From QYOJ01 sp043810345 (GTDB taxonomy: Bacteria; Bacteroidota; Bacteroidia; Bacteroidales; FEN-979), in the NCBI GenBank assembly GCA_043810345.1, contig JBDROF010000123.1, positions 1-25,496 on the forward strand: a stretch of DNA of 25,496 bases, read 5' to 3'. Each line of letters starts with the position of its first letter. The stretch's first letter is position 1. Of the stretch, positions 1-6,939 are shown piece after piece. The translations under genes and the position numbers were made by a program. Below the pieces are notes generated by a model. The model was given only the letters and a program-made list of their open reading frames with translations. It had not been told where the DNA came from and ran no database searches.

Positions 1-1455
1 CTCCCCTATCGGAGGCAGCGGTCCGGATCCATTCACCAGCGTAAGGCTATGATTGGAGGCCGTGTTCACAGCGTACGATTCCTGGTAGCCCGGGTAACCC
101 GGATCTACGGCAAGCAGCTCCCCGTTGGCCATCAGGGAGAAACTGCCGGCATCCCCCTGGTGGTGGGCTTTGGCCCCGGAAAGAGGAATGCCGTGTTTGC
201 CGATGAAATGCATAAACACGGCATCTGGCTCATTGGAAGAGCGGAAGACGAGGCTTCCGGCTTCCGGAAGCGAACGGAACAGGGTATCGGAAAAAGCTCC
301 CTGGGAAACATTTGTAGCGATGTACTGGGTACGCCACATCGCGTCTGTCGGCGGATAATTCGCATTGGGAATGTTGAACCGGCTGTTCCCGGAAAGAGAG
401 GCGATACTGGTTCCGAACCCGATCGGGCTGTCGTGGATGGCGGGAGAGCTGCCGTCGGGCATCCGGATCCGGTTCATCCATTCGTAGAGGTTGGCATAAC
501 TGGGATCGTACCAGGGATTCCGGATATCGCGGGTCACTGCGCCGAACGTCATGGCATAGGAGCTGTCGGGAAGAAAGTTCCAGAGCGCGCGGATAAAGGG
601 AAATGCATTCTCAAAACCGTATTCAAAGTACGCCGGTCCTTCGGCATAACCAGCCAGGGTATCCGGTTCCGAAACCCGTTTAAAGATGCCGTCTTCGCGC
701 CAGAGCGTGTTATCGAGGTTCCACAGGCCGGCGTTGATCCAGTTCTGTGGCTGGTAATCGGGAGCGGTGCTTTCGTGATCATTGAGAACGATGGCTGCCA
801 GACCGAGCGCCGAAGCCGTCATGATGCTGTGGTTGTTGAACTGGAATTCAAAGAACTTGAACTGCCAGATATAGATCGTATAGGGCGCCATTGCCCTGTG
901 ATACAGATGCGCCGTAAACTCAACCAATGAATCTTTTGCAGACTGCAGACTGAGGACTGAGGATTCTCCTCCCCGCAGCAAATCATACGCCACCAGGTAG
1001 TTGATCAACTCCTTCGACCGGTGTTGCCACTCCTGGTAGAAGATCCAGCCTGTTTGGTAACCGACTACCGTATTGATTTCCTCTAAAAGCTGTTTGCTTT
1101 TCGCTTGTAGCTGTTCGCGTTCAGGTGTGGTAAGTGGAAGAATGTTCCCATTTACCGGTTTCCTGTCCATGAGCGTCACGAACGCTGCTTCCTTCGCGAT
1201 CACTGACCGGGTAAACCGGTCGCCGTCCGTGCTGTTCCCTGCGGGTGGAGTGCTGATTGCGTTGCCCCAGACCAGCTCATAGATCGAAAAGATCTCCGGA
1301 TCTGTCAGCGTATTCCGGATGGTATCGATATGGGTAGTATCCAGCAGGGTGCGTGGAAAACTCAGATCCCCTCCCGGAGGGTTCCAGGAGCCCTGGGAGA
1401 GGCCGTGAGGACTTGGGAATAAAATAGGTATTAGGAGAGAAAGAAGATATTTCAA
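1..1455 (-). CDS. Secreted heparinase II/III-family polysaccharide lyase (partial)
   Basis: An open frame of 485 codons runs off the left edge, so the C-terminus is missing. It starts at TTG (1455), since no in-frame ATG lies near; the first ~20 residues (KYLLSLLIPILFPSPHGLSQ) form a signal peptide, so the product is exported. A helical toroid-like middle contains FNNHSIMTASALGL near residue 205 and YAEGPAYFEYGF. A beta-rich C-terminal part contains KAHHQGDAGSFSLMANGE and VDPGYPGY near residue 427. These resemble the His/Tyr and HxxxD-GSF signatures of heparinase II/III-like lyases (PF07940), which cleave uronic-acid polysaccharides by beta-elimination. The substrate cannot be told. A 7-bp repeat tract (937-966) lies in frame and encodes SSVLSLQSA. 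The long plus-strand reading frame over 49-930 is its antisense shadow. Family is likely; exact specificity is unknown. Confidence 0.8.
   Translation of the reverse strand, partial: MKYLLSLLIPILFPSPHGLSQGSWNPPGGDLSFPRTLLDTTHIDTIRNTLTDPEIFSIYELVWGNAISTPPAGNSTDGDRFTRSVIAKEAAFVTLMDRKPVNGNILPLTTPEREQLQAKSKQLLEEINTVVGYQTGWIFYQEWQHRSKELINYLVAYDLLRGGESSVLSLQSAKDSLVEFTAHLYHRAMAPYTIYIWQFKFFEFQFNNHSIMTASALGLAAIVLNDHESTAPDYQPQNWINAGLWNLDNTLWREDGIFKRVSEPDTLAGYAEGPAYFEYGFENAFPFIRALWNFLPDSSYAMTFGAVTRDIRNPWYDPSYANLYEWMNRIRMPDGSSPAIHDSPIGFGTSIASLSGNSRFNIPNANYPPTDAMWRTQYIATNVSQGAFSDTLFRSLPEAGSLVFRSSNEPDAVFMHFIGKHGIPLSGAKAHHQGDAGSFSLMANGELLAVDPGYPGYQESYAVNTASNHSLTLVNGSGPLPPIGE
937..966 (-). repeat. In-frame 7-bp CAGTCYN repeat tract inside the lyase gene
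   Basis: On the coding (minus) strand this reads as consecutive units CAGTCCT, CAGTCTG, CAGTCTG. It is the same family as the tracts after birA, the beta-barrel gene and the aminopeptidase gene, and has the same sense orientation. It is translated as part of the lyase, near residues 163-173, without breaking the frame. Confidence 0.75.
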
Positions 1456-1483
1456 CTGGCTGTATATTAGTGATTTTCTATGA

Positions 1484-1512
1484 CAAATATACAACTAATT
1501 TTCCGTGGCAAA
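1484..1512 (-). promoter_or_regulatory. Candidate Bacteroidota promoter for the lyase gene
   Basis: On the minus strand TTTG (1512-1509) precedes TATATTTG (1491-1484), a perfect TAnnTTTG -7 box. The spacer is 17 nt, slightly shorter than the usual ~19. The -7 box lies 28 nt upstream of the TTG start, which supports that start choice. It sits in the 136-nt divergent intergenic region shared with the PurF-like gene. Confidence 0.5.
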
Positions 1513-1591
1513 CTTTTCCAAAGTTGTCAACATTCCATATTAAACATGACCATTTATTGTAGTTTTACGAAACCAGAAACTTGAAACCATT

Positions 1592-2992
1592 ATGGGCGGC
1601 ATTTTCGGAACCATATCTGCCACCGATTGCGTAGAAGATCTCTTTTACGGAACGGATTATAATTCTCATCTTGGAACCCGTCGTGGCGGAATGGCGGTTT
1701 TCAATGGCAACGGATTTACCAAAGCCATTCACAACATTGAGGACTCCTATTTTCGAACGAAGTTTGAAACGGATCTCCCGAATTTCAAAGGAAATTGTGG
1801 CATCGGTGTGATCAGCGATACCGACTCGCAGCCGATCATCATCCGGTCGCATCTGGGTGAGTTTGCGATCGTAACGGTAAGCAAGGTCAAAAATATTGAT
1901 GAACTGACGGCCCGGGCATTGAAGCGGCATCAGCATTTTTCGGAAACGGGAACCGGTGGTACCAGCCCTTCTGAACTCATCGCCATGCTCATCAATGAAG
2001 AGGAGTCATTTGAAAAGGGGATTGAAAACGTGTACGAAAAGGTGCAGGGTTCCTGTACTATGTTGTTGCTCACGGAACAGGGGATCTTCGCAGCCCGCGA
2101 TAAACTCGGAAGAACGCCGCTCGTCTTTGGGAAGAAAGAGAGTGCGTTTGCGATCAGTTCAGAGAGTAGTTCGTTTGATAACATCGGCTTCGGGGTGGAA
2201 AAATATATTGGTCCGGGTGAGATCCTTTTCATCTCGGCCGACGGATTTGAACAACGCCGAAAACCGAATGACCGGATGCAGATCTGCGCATTCCTCTGGG
2301 TCTACTATGGCTATCCCAGCTCCTGTTATGAAGGAGTGAACGTAGAGGCATGCCGCTACCGGTGTGGAGCAGCACTGGCGCGGAGGGATGCGGTGGAGGT
2401 GGATTTCGTTTCCGGGGTCCCGGATTCCGGTATCGCCCACGCCATAGGCTATTCCAATGAGAAGCAGATCCCCTATAAGCGGGCCTATGTAAAATATACC
2501 CCTACCTGGCCCCGCAGCTTCATGCCACAGAACCAGGAGATGCGCGACCTGGTAGCCCGTATGAAACTGATCCCGGTGAAAGAGCTGGTGAACGGAAGCC
2601 GGATCGTCCTTTGCGACGACTCGATCGTACGGGGTACCCAACTGAAAGACAATACGAAGGTTCTGTTCGATTGCGGGGCTACCGAGGTGCACATCCGTCC
2701 GGCCTGCCCCGCCCTGATCTTCCCCTGCGAATTCCTCAATTTCTCCACCTCCCGCACCACCCTCGACCTGGCAGGCCGGAAGGCCATCGACGAACTGGGA
2801 GAAGGGGAGGAGCACCTCGGCGAATACGCCACCCCGGGCACCGACCGCTATCATGCCATGATCGAGAAGATCCGGCAGCGATTGGGCGTTACCACACTGC
2901 AGTACCAGCACCTGGGCGACCTGATCGAGGCTATCGGATTGCCAAAGGAGAAGGTGTGTACGCATTGTTGGGATGGGAGCTCGTATTTTTAG
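1592..2992 (+). CDS. PurF-like amidophosphoribosyltransferase paralog lacking the Cys nucleophile
   Basis: A 466-residue protein with the two-domain layout of PurF: an N-terminal Ntn-type glutaminase fold and a C-terminal type I phosphoribosyltransferase. The PRPP loop is intact (RIVLCDDSIVRGT, residues 337-349), and a CTHC pair at 456-459 matches the C-terminal cysteines of FeS-type PurF. The start reads MGGIFGTIS, so Cys2, the processed N-terminal nucleophile of PurF, is Gly. The region expected to carry the HNG oxyanion motif reads GEFAIVTVSKVKN instead. Glutamine hydrolysis therefore looks lost. Comparable proteins beginning MGG(F/I)FGT occur in Bacteroidota alongside a true PurF, so this is likely a conserved paralog rather than a decaying gene. 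It may use ammonia or another partner, or act on a different substrate. ATG 1592 has no in-frame alternative that would supply a Cys. Confidence 0.85.
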   Translation: MGGIFGTISATDCVEDLFYGTDYNSHLGTRRGGMAVFNGNGFTKAIHNIEDSYFRTKFETDLPNFKGNCGIGVISDTDSQPIIIRSHLGEFAIVTVSKVKNIDELTARALKRHQHFSETGTGGTSPSELIAMLINEEESFEKGIENVYEKVQGSCTMLLLTEQGIFAARDKLGRTPLVFGKKESAFAISSESSSFDNIGFGVEKYIGPGEILFISADGFEQRRKPNDRMQICAFLWVYYGYPSSCYEGVNVEACRYRCGAALARRDAVEVDFVSGVPDSGIAHAIGYSNEKQIPYKRAYVKYTPTWPRSFMPQNQEMRDLVARMKLIPVKELVNGSRIVLCDDSIVRGTQLKDNTKVLFDCGATEVHIRPACPALIFPCEFLNFSTSRTTLDLAGRKAIDELGEGEEHLGEYATPGTDRYHAMIEKIRQRLGVTTLQYQHLGDLIEAIGLPKEKVCTHCWDGSSYF

Positions 2993-3050
2993 TGATGGAG
3001 TGATGGTGAAAACGAAGTAGTGAAATAGCGAGGTAGCGAGGTAGCGAAAG
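2990..3050 (+). repeat. 8-bp repeat tract starting at the PurF-like stop codon
   Basis: The TAG stop (2990-2992) is the first part of two AGTGATGG units. These are followed by AGTGAAAT and then AGCGAGGT, AGCGAGGT, AGCGAAAG units. The same AGCGAGGT/AGCGAAAT family recurs after the sigma-factor gene at 23867-23897, in the same orientation relative to the upstream gene. Confidence 0.8.
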
Positions 3051-3054
3051 AGAT

Positions 3055-3080
3055 TTCTTTGTGTCTTGGTGTCTTTGTGG
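3055..3080 (+). repeat. 8-bp CTTTGTGT/CTTGGTGT repeat
   Basis: Three units, CTTTGTGT, CTTGGTGT and CTTTGTGG, lie just upstream of the next gene's ATG. The frame is open through them, so a start placed at TTG 3059 would wrongly include repeat DNA in the protein. Confidence 0.7.
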
Positions 3081-3094
3081 GGAGGTCTTTGTCT

Positions 3095-4399
3095 ATGAGC
3101 AGATCCCTGTTAGCATTGTTAATCATTGGATTTCCATTTTTCCTTATTGCCCAGGAAAGAGTTACCATTCAGGGCAAGGTGACGGATGCCGTCATACTAC
3201 AACCGTTGCCTTTTGCACAGATCTCACTTTCCGGATCCACACTGGGAACGGTTTCCAATGAAGAGGGACTTTTTCGCTTAACGATACCATTGCTTCGTCG
3301 CTCCGCTTCCCACCATGAAAATGATACCGGATATCCGGATACCCTGCTGGTCTCGTTCCTGGGTTATCAAACCGAACGGCTGCCGGTTACCTCATTCGAT
3401 ACAGGAACCCTGGAGGTATTCCTGAATCCCGTTTCCTTTGATCTCCGGGAGGTGGAGATCATTGCCCTGACGCCTCGGGAGGTGCTGCATCGGGCATTTG
3501 ACAGCATCCCGGTGAATTACGGGGCTGATTCAGTAATCCTGACGGCTTTCATCCGGACACAGAAAATGGTCAACAACAAACTGGCCGAATACACCGAAGC
3601 CATCATTGAAAACTTGAAAGACGGCTATTATACCTACAAACCCGGATTCGCGGATCAAAAGCACCGCGTATCGAATATCCCGTATCTCTTTAAAGGCCGC
3701 GTCACCTCCGACACCAACCTGGTCAACCTGCTGGGCGATGTGGGCGCTTCGGCCCGGTGCCTGGGATGCAATTTTGTGCACGACATCGCCGAATTCCCTT
3801 ACGGCACCCTGCTGGATGAGAAGGACCGGAAACACTACATCCTGAAGATGGAGGAGCTGATCAATCCGGAGGGGGGAAAGATCTACCGGATCCGGTTCGA
3901 CCAGGATGACAAAACGAACAGGATGCTTTACCAGGGAGAGATCTTCATCGATTCCCGCGACTTTGCTATCCTGAAGATCACCTACAAACCCAGTTACAAA
4001 GCTTACGAAACTTATGAGAAGAACAAATACAACCGAACCTGGCACCTGAACAACCAGCCCGGCTGGATCCAGGAGATGCCCCTTGGAGAGACCACTGTCA
4101 CCTATTCAAAACGGGACGAATACTGGTCGTTGAGCACCATCCGTAACCAGTACCGGGTCACATACATCCAGCCTCAGAGACAACAACGGGTCATCTACGG
4201 CTACAAAAACGAGGTAGTGGTCACCGACCTGACCCGTAATCCTGCAATCATCCGGGTCTTTCAAGGCGATAAATCCATCGGCGTCAACCAGCGCTGGGAC
4301 GAAGTGGTCGGCGAAACCGATGAAGCCTTTTGGGAGAATTTCAACTATTTGCCGGTAGAGGAGAAGTTGAGAGAGGAGTTAGACAAGTTGGACAGGTGA
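3095..4399 (+). CDS. Carboxypeptidase-regulatory-like outer-membrane-associated protein
   Basis: A 434-residue protein, start taken at ATG 3095 because residues 1-20 (MSRSLLALLIIGFPFFLIAQ) form a signal peptide ending at Q. Residues ~22-100 form a CarboxypepD_reg-like beta-sandwich: VTIQGKVTDAVILQPLPFAQ, GTVSNEEGLFRL, LLVSFLGYQTERLPV. The rest (VLHRAFDSIPVNYGADSV onward) resembles the beta-rich part found in DUF5686-like and related Bacteroidota surface proteins. In this family the first domain usually sits at the periplasmic face of the outer membrane; no TonB-plug is present here. Exact function is unknown. The stop codon lies inside a 9-bp repeat tract, so the last residues (DKLDR) may be repeat-derived. 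Confidence 0.75.
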   Translation: MSRSLLALLIIGFPFFLIAQERVTIQGKVTDAVILQPLPFAQISLSGSTLGTVSNEEGLFRLTIPLLRRSASHHENDTGYPDTLLVSFLGYQTERLPVTSFDTGTLEVFLNPVSFDLREVEIIALTPREVLHRAFDSIPVNYGADSVILTAFIRTQKMVNNKLAEYTEAIIENLKDGYYTYKPGFADQKHRVSNIPYLFKGRVTSDTNLVNLLGDVGASARCLGCNFVHDIAEFPYGTLLDEKDRKHYILKMEELINPEGGKIYRIRFDQDDKTNRMLYQGEIFIDSRDFAILKITYKPSYKAYETYEKNKYNRTWHLNNQPGWIQEMPLGETTVTYSKRDEYWSLSTIRNQYRVTYIQPQRQQRVIYGYKNEVVVTDLTRNPAIIRVFQGDKSIGVNQRWDEVVGETDEAFWENFNYLPVEEKLREELDKLDR

Positions 4400-4418
4400 G
4401 ACAGGTTGGACAGGTGAC
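4382..4418 (+). repeat. 9-bp GGACAGGTK tract spanning the stop codon
   Basis: The units are imperfect: ACAAGTTGG, ACAGGTGAG, ACAGGTTGG, ACAGGTGA. The TGA stop of the upstream gene (4397-4399) is inside the second unit, so both the C-terminus and the stop are supplied by repeat sequence. Confidence 0.75.
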
Positions 4419-4449
4419 CGGGTGATCCAAAGGCTCCTATACATTCATC

Positions 4450-4516
4450 ATCCCACGTCCCACTTCCTACGTCCCACGTCCTTCATCCCACGTCCCTCGT
4501 TCACACGTCCCGATTA
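4450..4516 (-). repeat. 7-bp CCCACGT tract at the 3' end of the ORF6N gene
   Basis: About eight imperfect units on the plus strand (CCCACGT, CCCACTT, CCTACGT, CCCACGT, CCTTCAT, CCCACGT, CCCTCGT and a last CACACGT). Bases 4490-4516 are identical over 27 nt to 5302-5328. On the minus strand the tract begins inside the last codons of the ORF6N frame and supplies the sequence around its TGA. Confidence 0.8.
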
Positions 4517-5050
4517 AACCTGATCAGTTTTCGACTGGACTGATCCTCCTGCTGTTGTCTGGACTGTTCCAACTGTTTGAGGTACTCAAAGATCAGCAGG
4601 ATTTGCTGATCCTGTTCAATCTCTTTCTTCTGCATCTGATCTAGCTTCCGAAGTATCTCTGCATGGGTTTCAATCAATTGACGCATTCTGATATAATACC
4701 CTCACGAACTGGATGTTGACTAAAATGGCTCTGCCGCTGTGCAGAACGCTGGCAAGCATGACAGCTCCATGTTCAGTAAATACATGAGGAAGGTTCGGTG
4801 AGAACTTGAGCCGTTCGAGGTGGTCGCAATTTGCGACCACCTGCTGCTTCTCCTGCTCGGTAAGCTGGAACATAAAATCGGCAGGGAAACGTTTGGCATT
4901 GCGTTTTACCTGTTCATTAAGCCTCTTGGTTGTCACACCGTAAAGTTCTGCCAGATCACTATCGATCATCACCTTAACTCCTCTTACGATCAGGATTTTA
5001 TTCATGATCAGTTCATCGGGGATGCTTAATATGGTATTGTTGCGAGCCAT
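4501..5050 (-). pseudogene. ORF6N-domain DNA-binding protein, frameshifted
   Basis: Two adjacent minus-strand frames make one protein. The first (ATG 5050; an upstream TTG at 5074 is less likely) has the ORF6N domain (PF10543): IPDELIMNKILIVRGVKV, DSDLAELYGVTTKRLNEQVK, FPADFMFQLTEQE, FTEHGAVMLASVL. It runs to NIQFVRV and then leaves the family pattern. The expected continuation (RMRQLIETHAEILRKLDQ), a coiled-coil tail, is in another frame from 4686. One extra base in the TATATAA run near 4691-4698 explains the break: deleting it gives NIQFVRVFIRMRQLI. ORF6N proteins are phage- and mobile-element-associated putative DNA-binding proteins, often found as many chromosomal copies in Bacteroidota. 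The break is a real mutation or a sequence error. The C-terminal NRDV and stop come from a shared repeat. Confidence 0.8.
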
Positions 5051-5101
5051 ATACCGGAAGTTTAAGTTTGACAATAAAGATTTATACGTATCTGGTTAAT
5101 T

Positions 5102-5228
5102 GGAGGACACAATAAGCGCCCTCCGGTGTCTTCCGGCGGATTGTATGTGAACATTCCGCAGCAAGGGAATTCCAGGATACCATTAATCGGGTTCAGGGGT
5201 AAAAGGTTAAAGGGGAGGGCGTTTTTTT
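5102..5228 (+). ncRNA. Possible structured RNA ending in a terminator-like stem
   Basis: CGCCCTCC (5117-5124) can pair with GGAGGGCG (5214-5221), which is followed directly by seven T residues. An alternative 5' arm GGAGG (5102-5106) could also pair with CCTCC (5120-5124). Inside are a GCGGA/TCCGC stem and a GGAATTCC palindrome. No coding frame is convincing here, and the downstream gene is convergent, so this is not an obvious leader. It matches no RNA family I can name; the pairing over ~90 nt could be chance. Confidence 0.25.
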
Positions 5229-5230
5229 AT

Positions 5231-5328
5231 GCGGACAGGTGGACAGGCGGACGAGCGGACAGGCGGATCAATCATCAGTCACGATTCACGTATTACGTCT
5301 TACGTCCCTCGTTCACACGTCCCGATTA
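5231..5328 (-). repeat. 8-bp GGACAGGC and 7-bp ACGTCYY tracts after the phosphatase gene
   Basis: 5231-5267 holds GGACAGGT, GGACAGGC, GGACGAGC and GGACAGGC units. From 5280 come ACGATTC, ACGTATT, ACGTCTT and ACGTCCC units. The last 27 nt (5302-5328) are identical to 4490-4516 and encode the end of the phosphatase on the minus strand. Bases 5229-5312 hold nothing else I can recognise. Confidence 0.8.
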
Positions 5329-6029
5329 TCTTGAATAACTAATTCCATCTCTGTGAGTTCAAGCGCCACCAGGTTTCCGAAGCCGGTTCGCCCCTGGACG
5401 TAAGGACCGTTGTCGATATCGATGAACTTGTAGAATGAGTTGTTGATGGCCAGGGTGATCAGTTCCATGGTCACAGGTACATGCCCGTGGATGATGCGCC
5501 GGTTGCCGATCTTCTCGGGAATGACCTGGTAATCGCGGATCCAGAGCATCGCCTGTTTGTCCTCGTAGGGATCCTCTTTTTTGAAGTTCAACCCGGCATG
5601 CACTAACACGAAATCATCGAGCTCCACATAGTACTGAAGGTTCCGCATCCATTCGATGTAATCAGGGGGGACATCCTTCAGGTGGCTGACATGAAAACTC
5701 TCCAGCGTGACTTTCCCCCCGATGGCGTTCCAGGCTTTGCGTTTCCGATTCGCGAAATTGAGCAGCCACCCGGTTCTGGCTTTGACCTCGGCGTCGTAAA
5801 GTTCCACCATGAAGTCTTCGTGGTTGCCCTTGAGTGCAACAATGTTGTACTCATCCTCCTGAAGCCCCCGGATGTAGTTGATCACACCCCTGGAATCGGG
5901 TCCCCTGTCGATGTAATCCCCCAGCAGGTAGATCTCGTCGTACCGGGCTGGCCGGATCAGCTCCTCCACCAAACATTTGAGCGTCTTCACATGACCATGT
6001 ACGTCAGGGATTACCCACTGCTTCTTCAT
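5313..6029 (-). CDS. PPP-type metallophosphoesterase (ApaH/PrpA-like)
   Basis: A 238-residue cytoplasmic protein with all metal-binding motifs of the PPP family in order: DVHGH, GDYIDRGPDSRG, GNHED, VHAGL and IHGHVPV. These bind two metal ions that activate water for phosphate ester or nucleoside polyphosphate hydrolysis. Relatives are called serine/threonine phosphatase or symmetrical Ap4A hydrolase; sequence alone does not decide between them. The start is placed at ATG 6029 (MKKQWVIPDVHG) because the fold begins there; an in-frame start 7 codons upstream adds no family sequence. It lies downstream of gpmA on the same strand, with a 49-bp inverted-repeat element between them. The final residues NRDV and the stop are encoded by a 27-nt repeat identical to that ending the ORF6N gene. 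Confidence 0.85.
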   Translation of the reverse strand: MKKQWVIPDVHGHVKTLKCLVEELIRPARYDEIYLLGDYIDRGPDSRGVINYIRGLQEDEYNIVALKGNHEDFMVELYDAEVKARTGWLLNFANRKRKAWNAIGGKVTLESFHVSHLKDVPPDYIEWMRNLQYYVELDDFVLVHAGLNFKKEDPYEDKQAMLWIRDYQVIPEKIGNRRIIHGHVPVTMELITLAINNSFYKFIDIDNGPYVQGRTGFGNLVALELTEMELVIQDNRDV

Positions 6030-6054
6030 ACGATTCACGTTTCCTCCCACAGTT

Positions 6055-6103
6055 GAGTCTGTCTCATAAGTGTCTAACCACTTTATTCTTTTGAGACAGC
6101 CTC
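6055..6103. mobile_element. 49-bp inverted-repeat element, possible MITE or IS-end remnant
   Basis: The left arm GAGTCTGTCTCATAAG and the reverse complement of the right arm, GAGGCTGTCTCAAAAG, match at 14 of 16 positions. They enclose about 17 nt. The arms resemble terminal repeats of some transposon families, but there is no transposase and I cannot name the family. The right end touches the TAA stop of gpmA (6104-6106) exactly. It could alternatively act as a hairpin terminator for gpmA. Confidence 0.5.
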
Positions 6104-6856
6104 TTAGGGGAGGGGTCTCTTCCCCTGGTTCGCTACCTCCTCCATCAGCTTTTTTATGACCTTGGGATCCCCAATGAAGTAGTCCTTCACCAGCTTCATC
6201 TCTGCATCAAACTCAAATACATAGGGAATACCGGTAGGCAGGTTCAGTGCGGGGATCTCTTCGTCCGAGATATGTTTCAGGTATTTGACTATGCCCCGCA
6301 AACTGTTGCCGTGAGCAGCCACCACTACCTCCTGGTGCTCTTTCAGGCTCTTGCTGATCTCCTCTTTCCAGTAAGGGACGATCCGCTCTACGGTGTCTTT
6401 CAGGGCTTCTGTAGCGGGAATTTCCGACGGCTTCAGGTCGCGGTAGCGGGGATCAAACCGGGAATGGCGGGGATCGTCATCCGGAAGGGGTGGCGGGGGA
6501 ACATCGTAGCTTCTCCGCCAGATGTGAACCTGCTTATCGCCATATTGTTCGGCCATCTCGGCTTTGTTCAGCCCCTGCAGGGTGCCGTAATGTTTTTCAT
6601 TCAGCCGCCATGATTTGTACACAGGGATCCACATCAGGTCCATCTGATCCAGCACCAGATGAAGGGTACGGATCGCCCGGGTAAGGTAAGAGGTATAGGC
6701 AACCTTGAAATCAAATCCCTCCTCCTTCAATATCTTTCCGGCTTCAATAGCCTCCCGGATGCCTCTTTCCGAAAGGTCGATATCGGTCCAGCCGGTAAAC
6801 CGGTTCTCTTTGTTCCACAGGCTTTCCCCATGCCGGATCAAAACGAGTTTGTACAT
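6104..6856 (-). CDS. gpmA: 2,3-bisphosphoglycerate-dependent phosphoglycerate mutase
   Basis: A 250-residue protein of the usual length for dPGM, which interconverts 3- and 2-phosphoglycerate in glycolysis and gluconeogenesis in the cytoplasm. The phospho-accepting His lies in LIRHGESLWNKENRFTGW at the N-terminus. SERG, SYLTRAIRT, WRLNEKHYGTLQGLNKAE and AAHGNSLRG, which carries the second catalytic His, all follow as in the family. The C-terminus PTGIPYVFEFD is also typical. The ATG at 6856 starts directly at MYKLVLIRHG, so the start is secure. It is divergent from the GT117 gene across an 83-nt region with -7 boxes on both strands. An inverted-repeat element starts immediately after its stop. 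Confidence 0.96.
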   Translation of the reverse strand: MYKLVLIRHGESLWNKENRFTGWTDIDLSERGIREAIEAGKILKEEGFDFKVAYTSYLTRAIRTLHLVLDQMDLMWIPVYKSWRLNEKHYGTLQGLNKAEMAEQYGDKQVHIWRRSYDVPPPPLPDDDPRHSRFDPRYRDLKPSEIPATEALKDTVERIVPYWKEEISKSLKEHQEVVVAAHGNSLRGIVKYLKHISDEEIPALNLPTGIPYVFEFDAEMKLVKDYFIGDPKVIKKLMEEVANQGKRPLP

Positions 6857-6881
6857 GGTTTTCGGGGTTGTTTAGGTTGTC

Positions 6882-6889
6882 AAAAATAA
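6882..6889 (-). promoter_or_regulatory. Candidate -7 box for gpmA
   Basis: The minus strand reads TATTTTTG, a perfect TAnnTTTG, 25 nt upstream of the gpmA ATG. No TTG lies at the expected -33 distance, so only the -7 element is supported. Confidence 0.45.
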
Positions 6890-6909
6890 GAAAATTGCGC
6901 AACTTATGC

Positions 6910-6917
6910 TATCTTTG
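6910..6917 (+). promoter_or_regulatory. Candidate -7 box for the GT117 gene
   Basis: TATCTTTG is a perfect TAnnTTTG, 22 nt upstream of ATG 6940. A good -33 TTG at ~19 nt is missing. This supports transcription starting between here and 6940, and therefore the 6940 start rather than the longer open frame from 6868. Confidence 0.45.
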
Positions 6918-6939
6918 CCCCTCTTCAAACCCATCATCC

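Noticed and set aside
49..930. Long plus-strand open frame of 293 codons
   Set aside because: It matches no family and is antisense to the heparinase-like lyase, whose motifs are clear on the minus strand.
2159..2965. Minus-strand open frame of 268 codons
   Set aside because: Antisense shadow of the PurF-like gene; no recognisable motifs.
5117..5221. SRP RNA or 6S RNA candidate
   Set aside because: The GTGAAC and GCAGCAAGG pieces are suggestive, but the GGAA tetraloop/symmetric-loop arrangement of SRP RNA and a long central bubble of 6S RNA are not seen.
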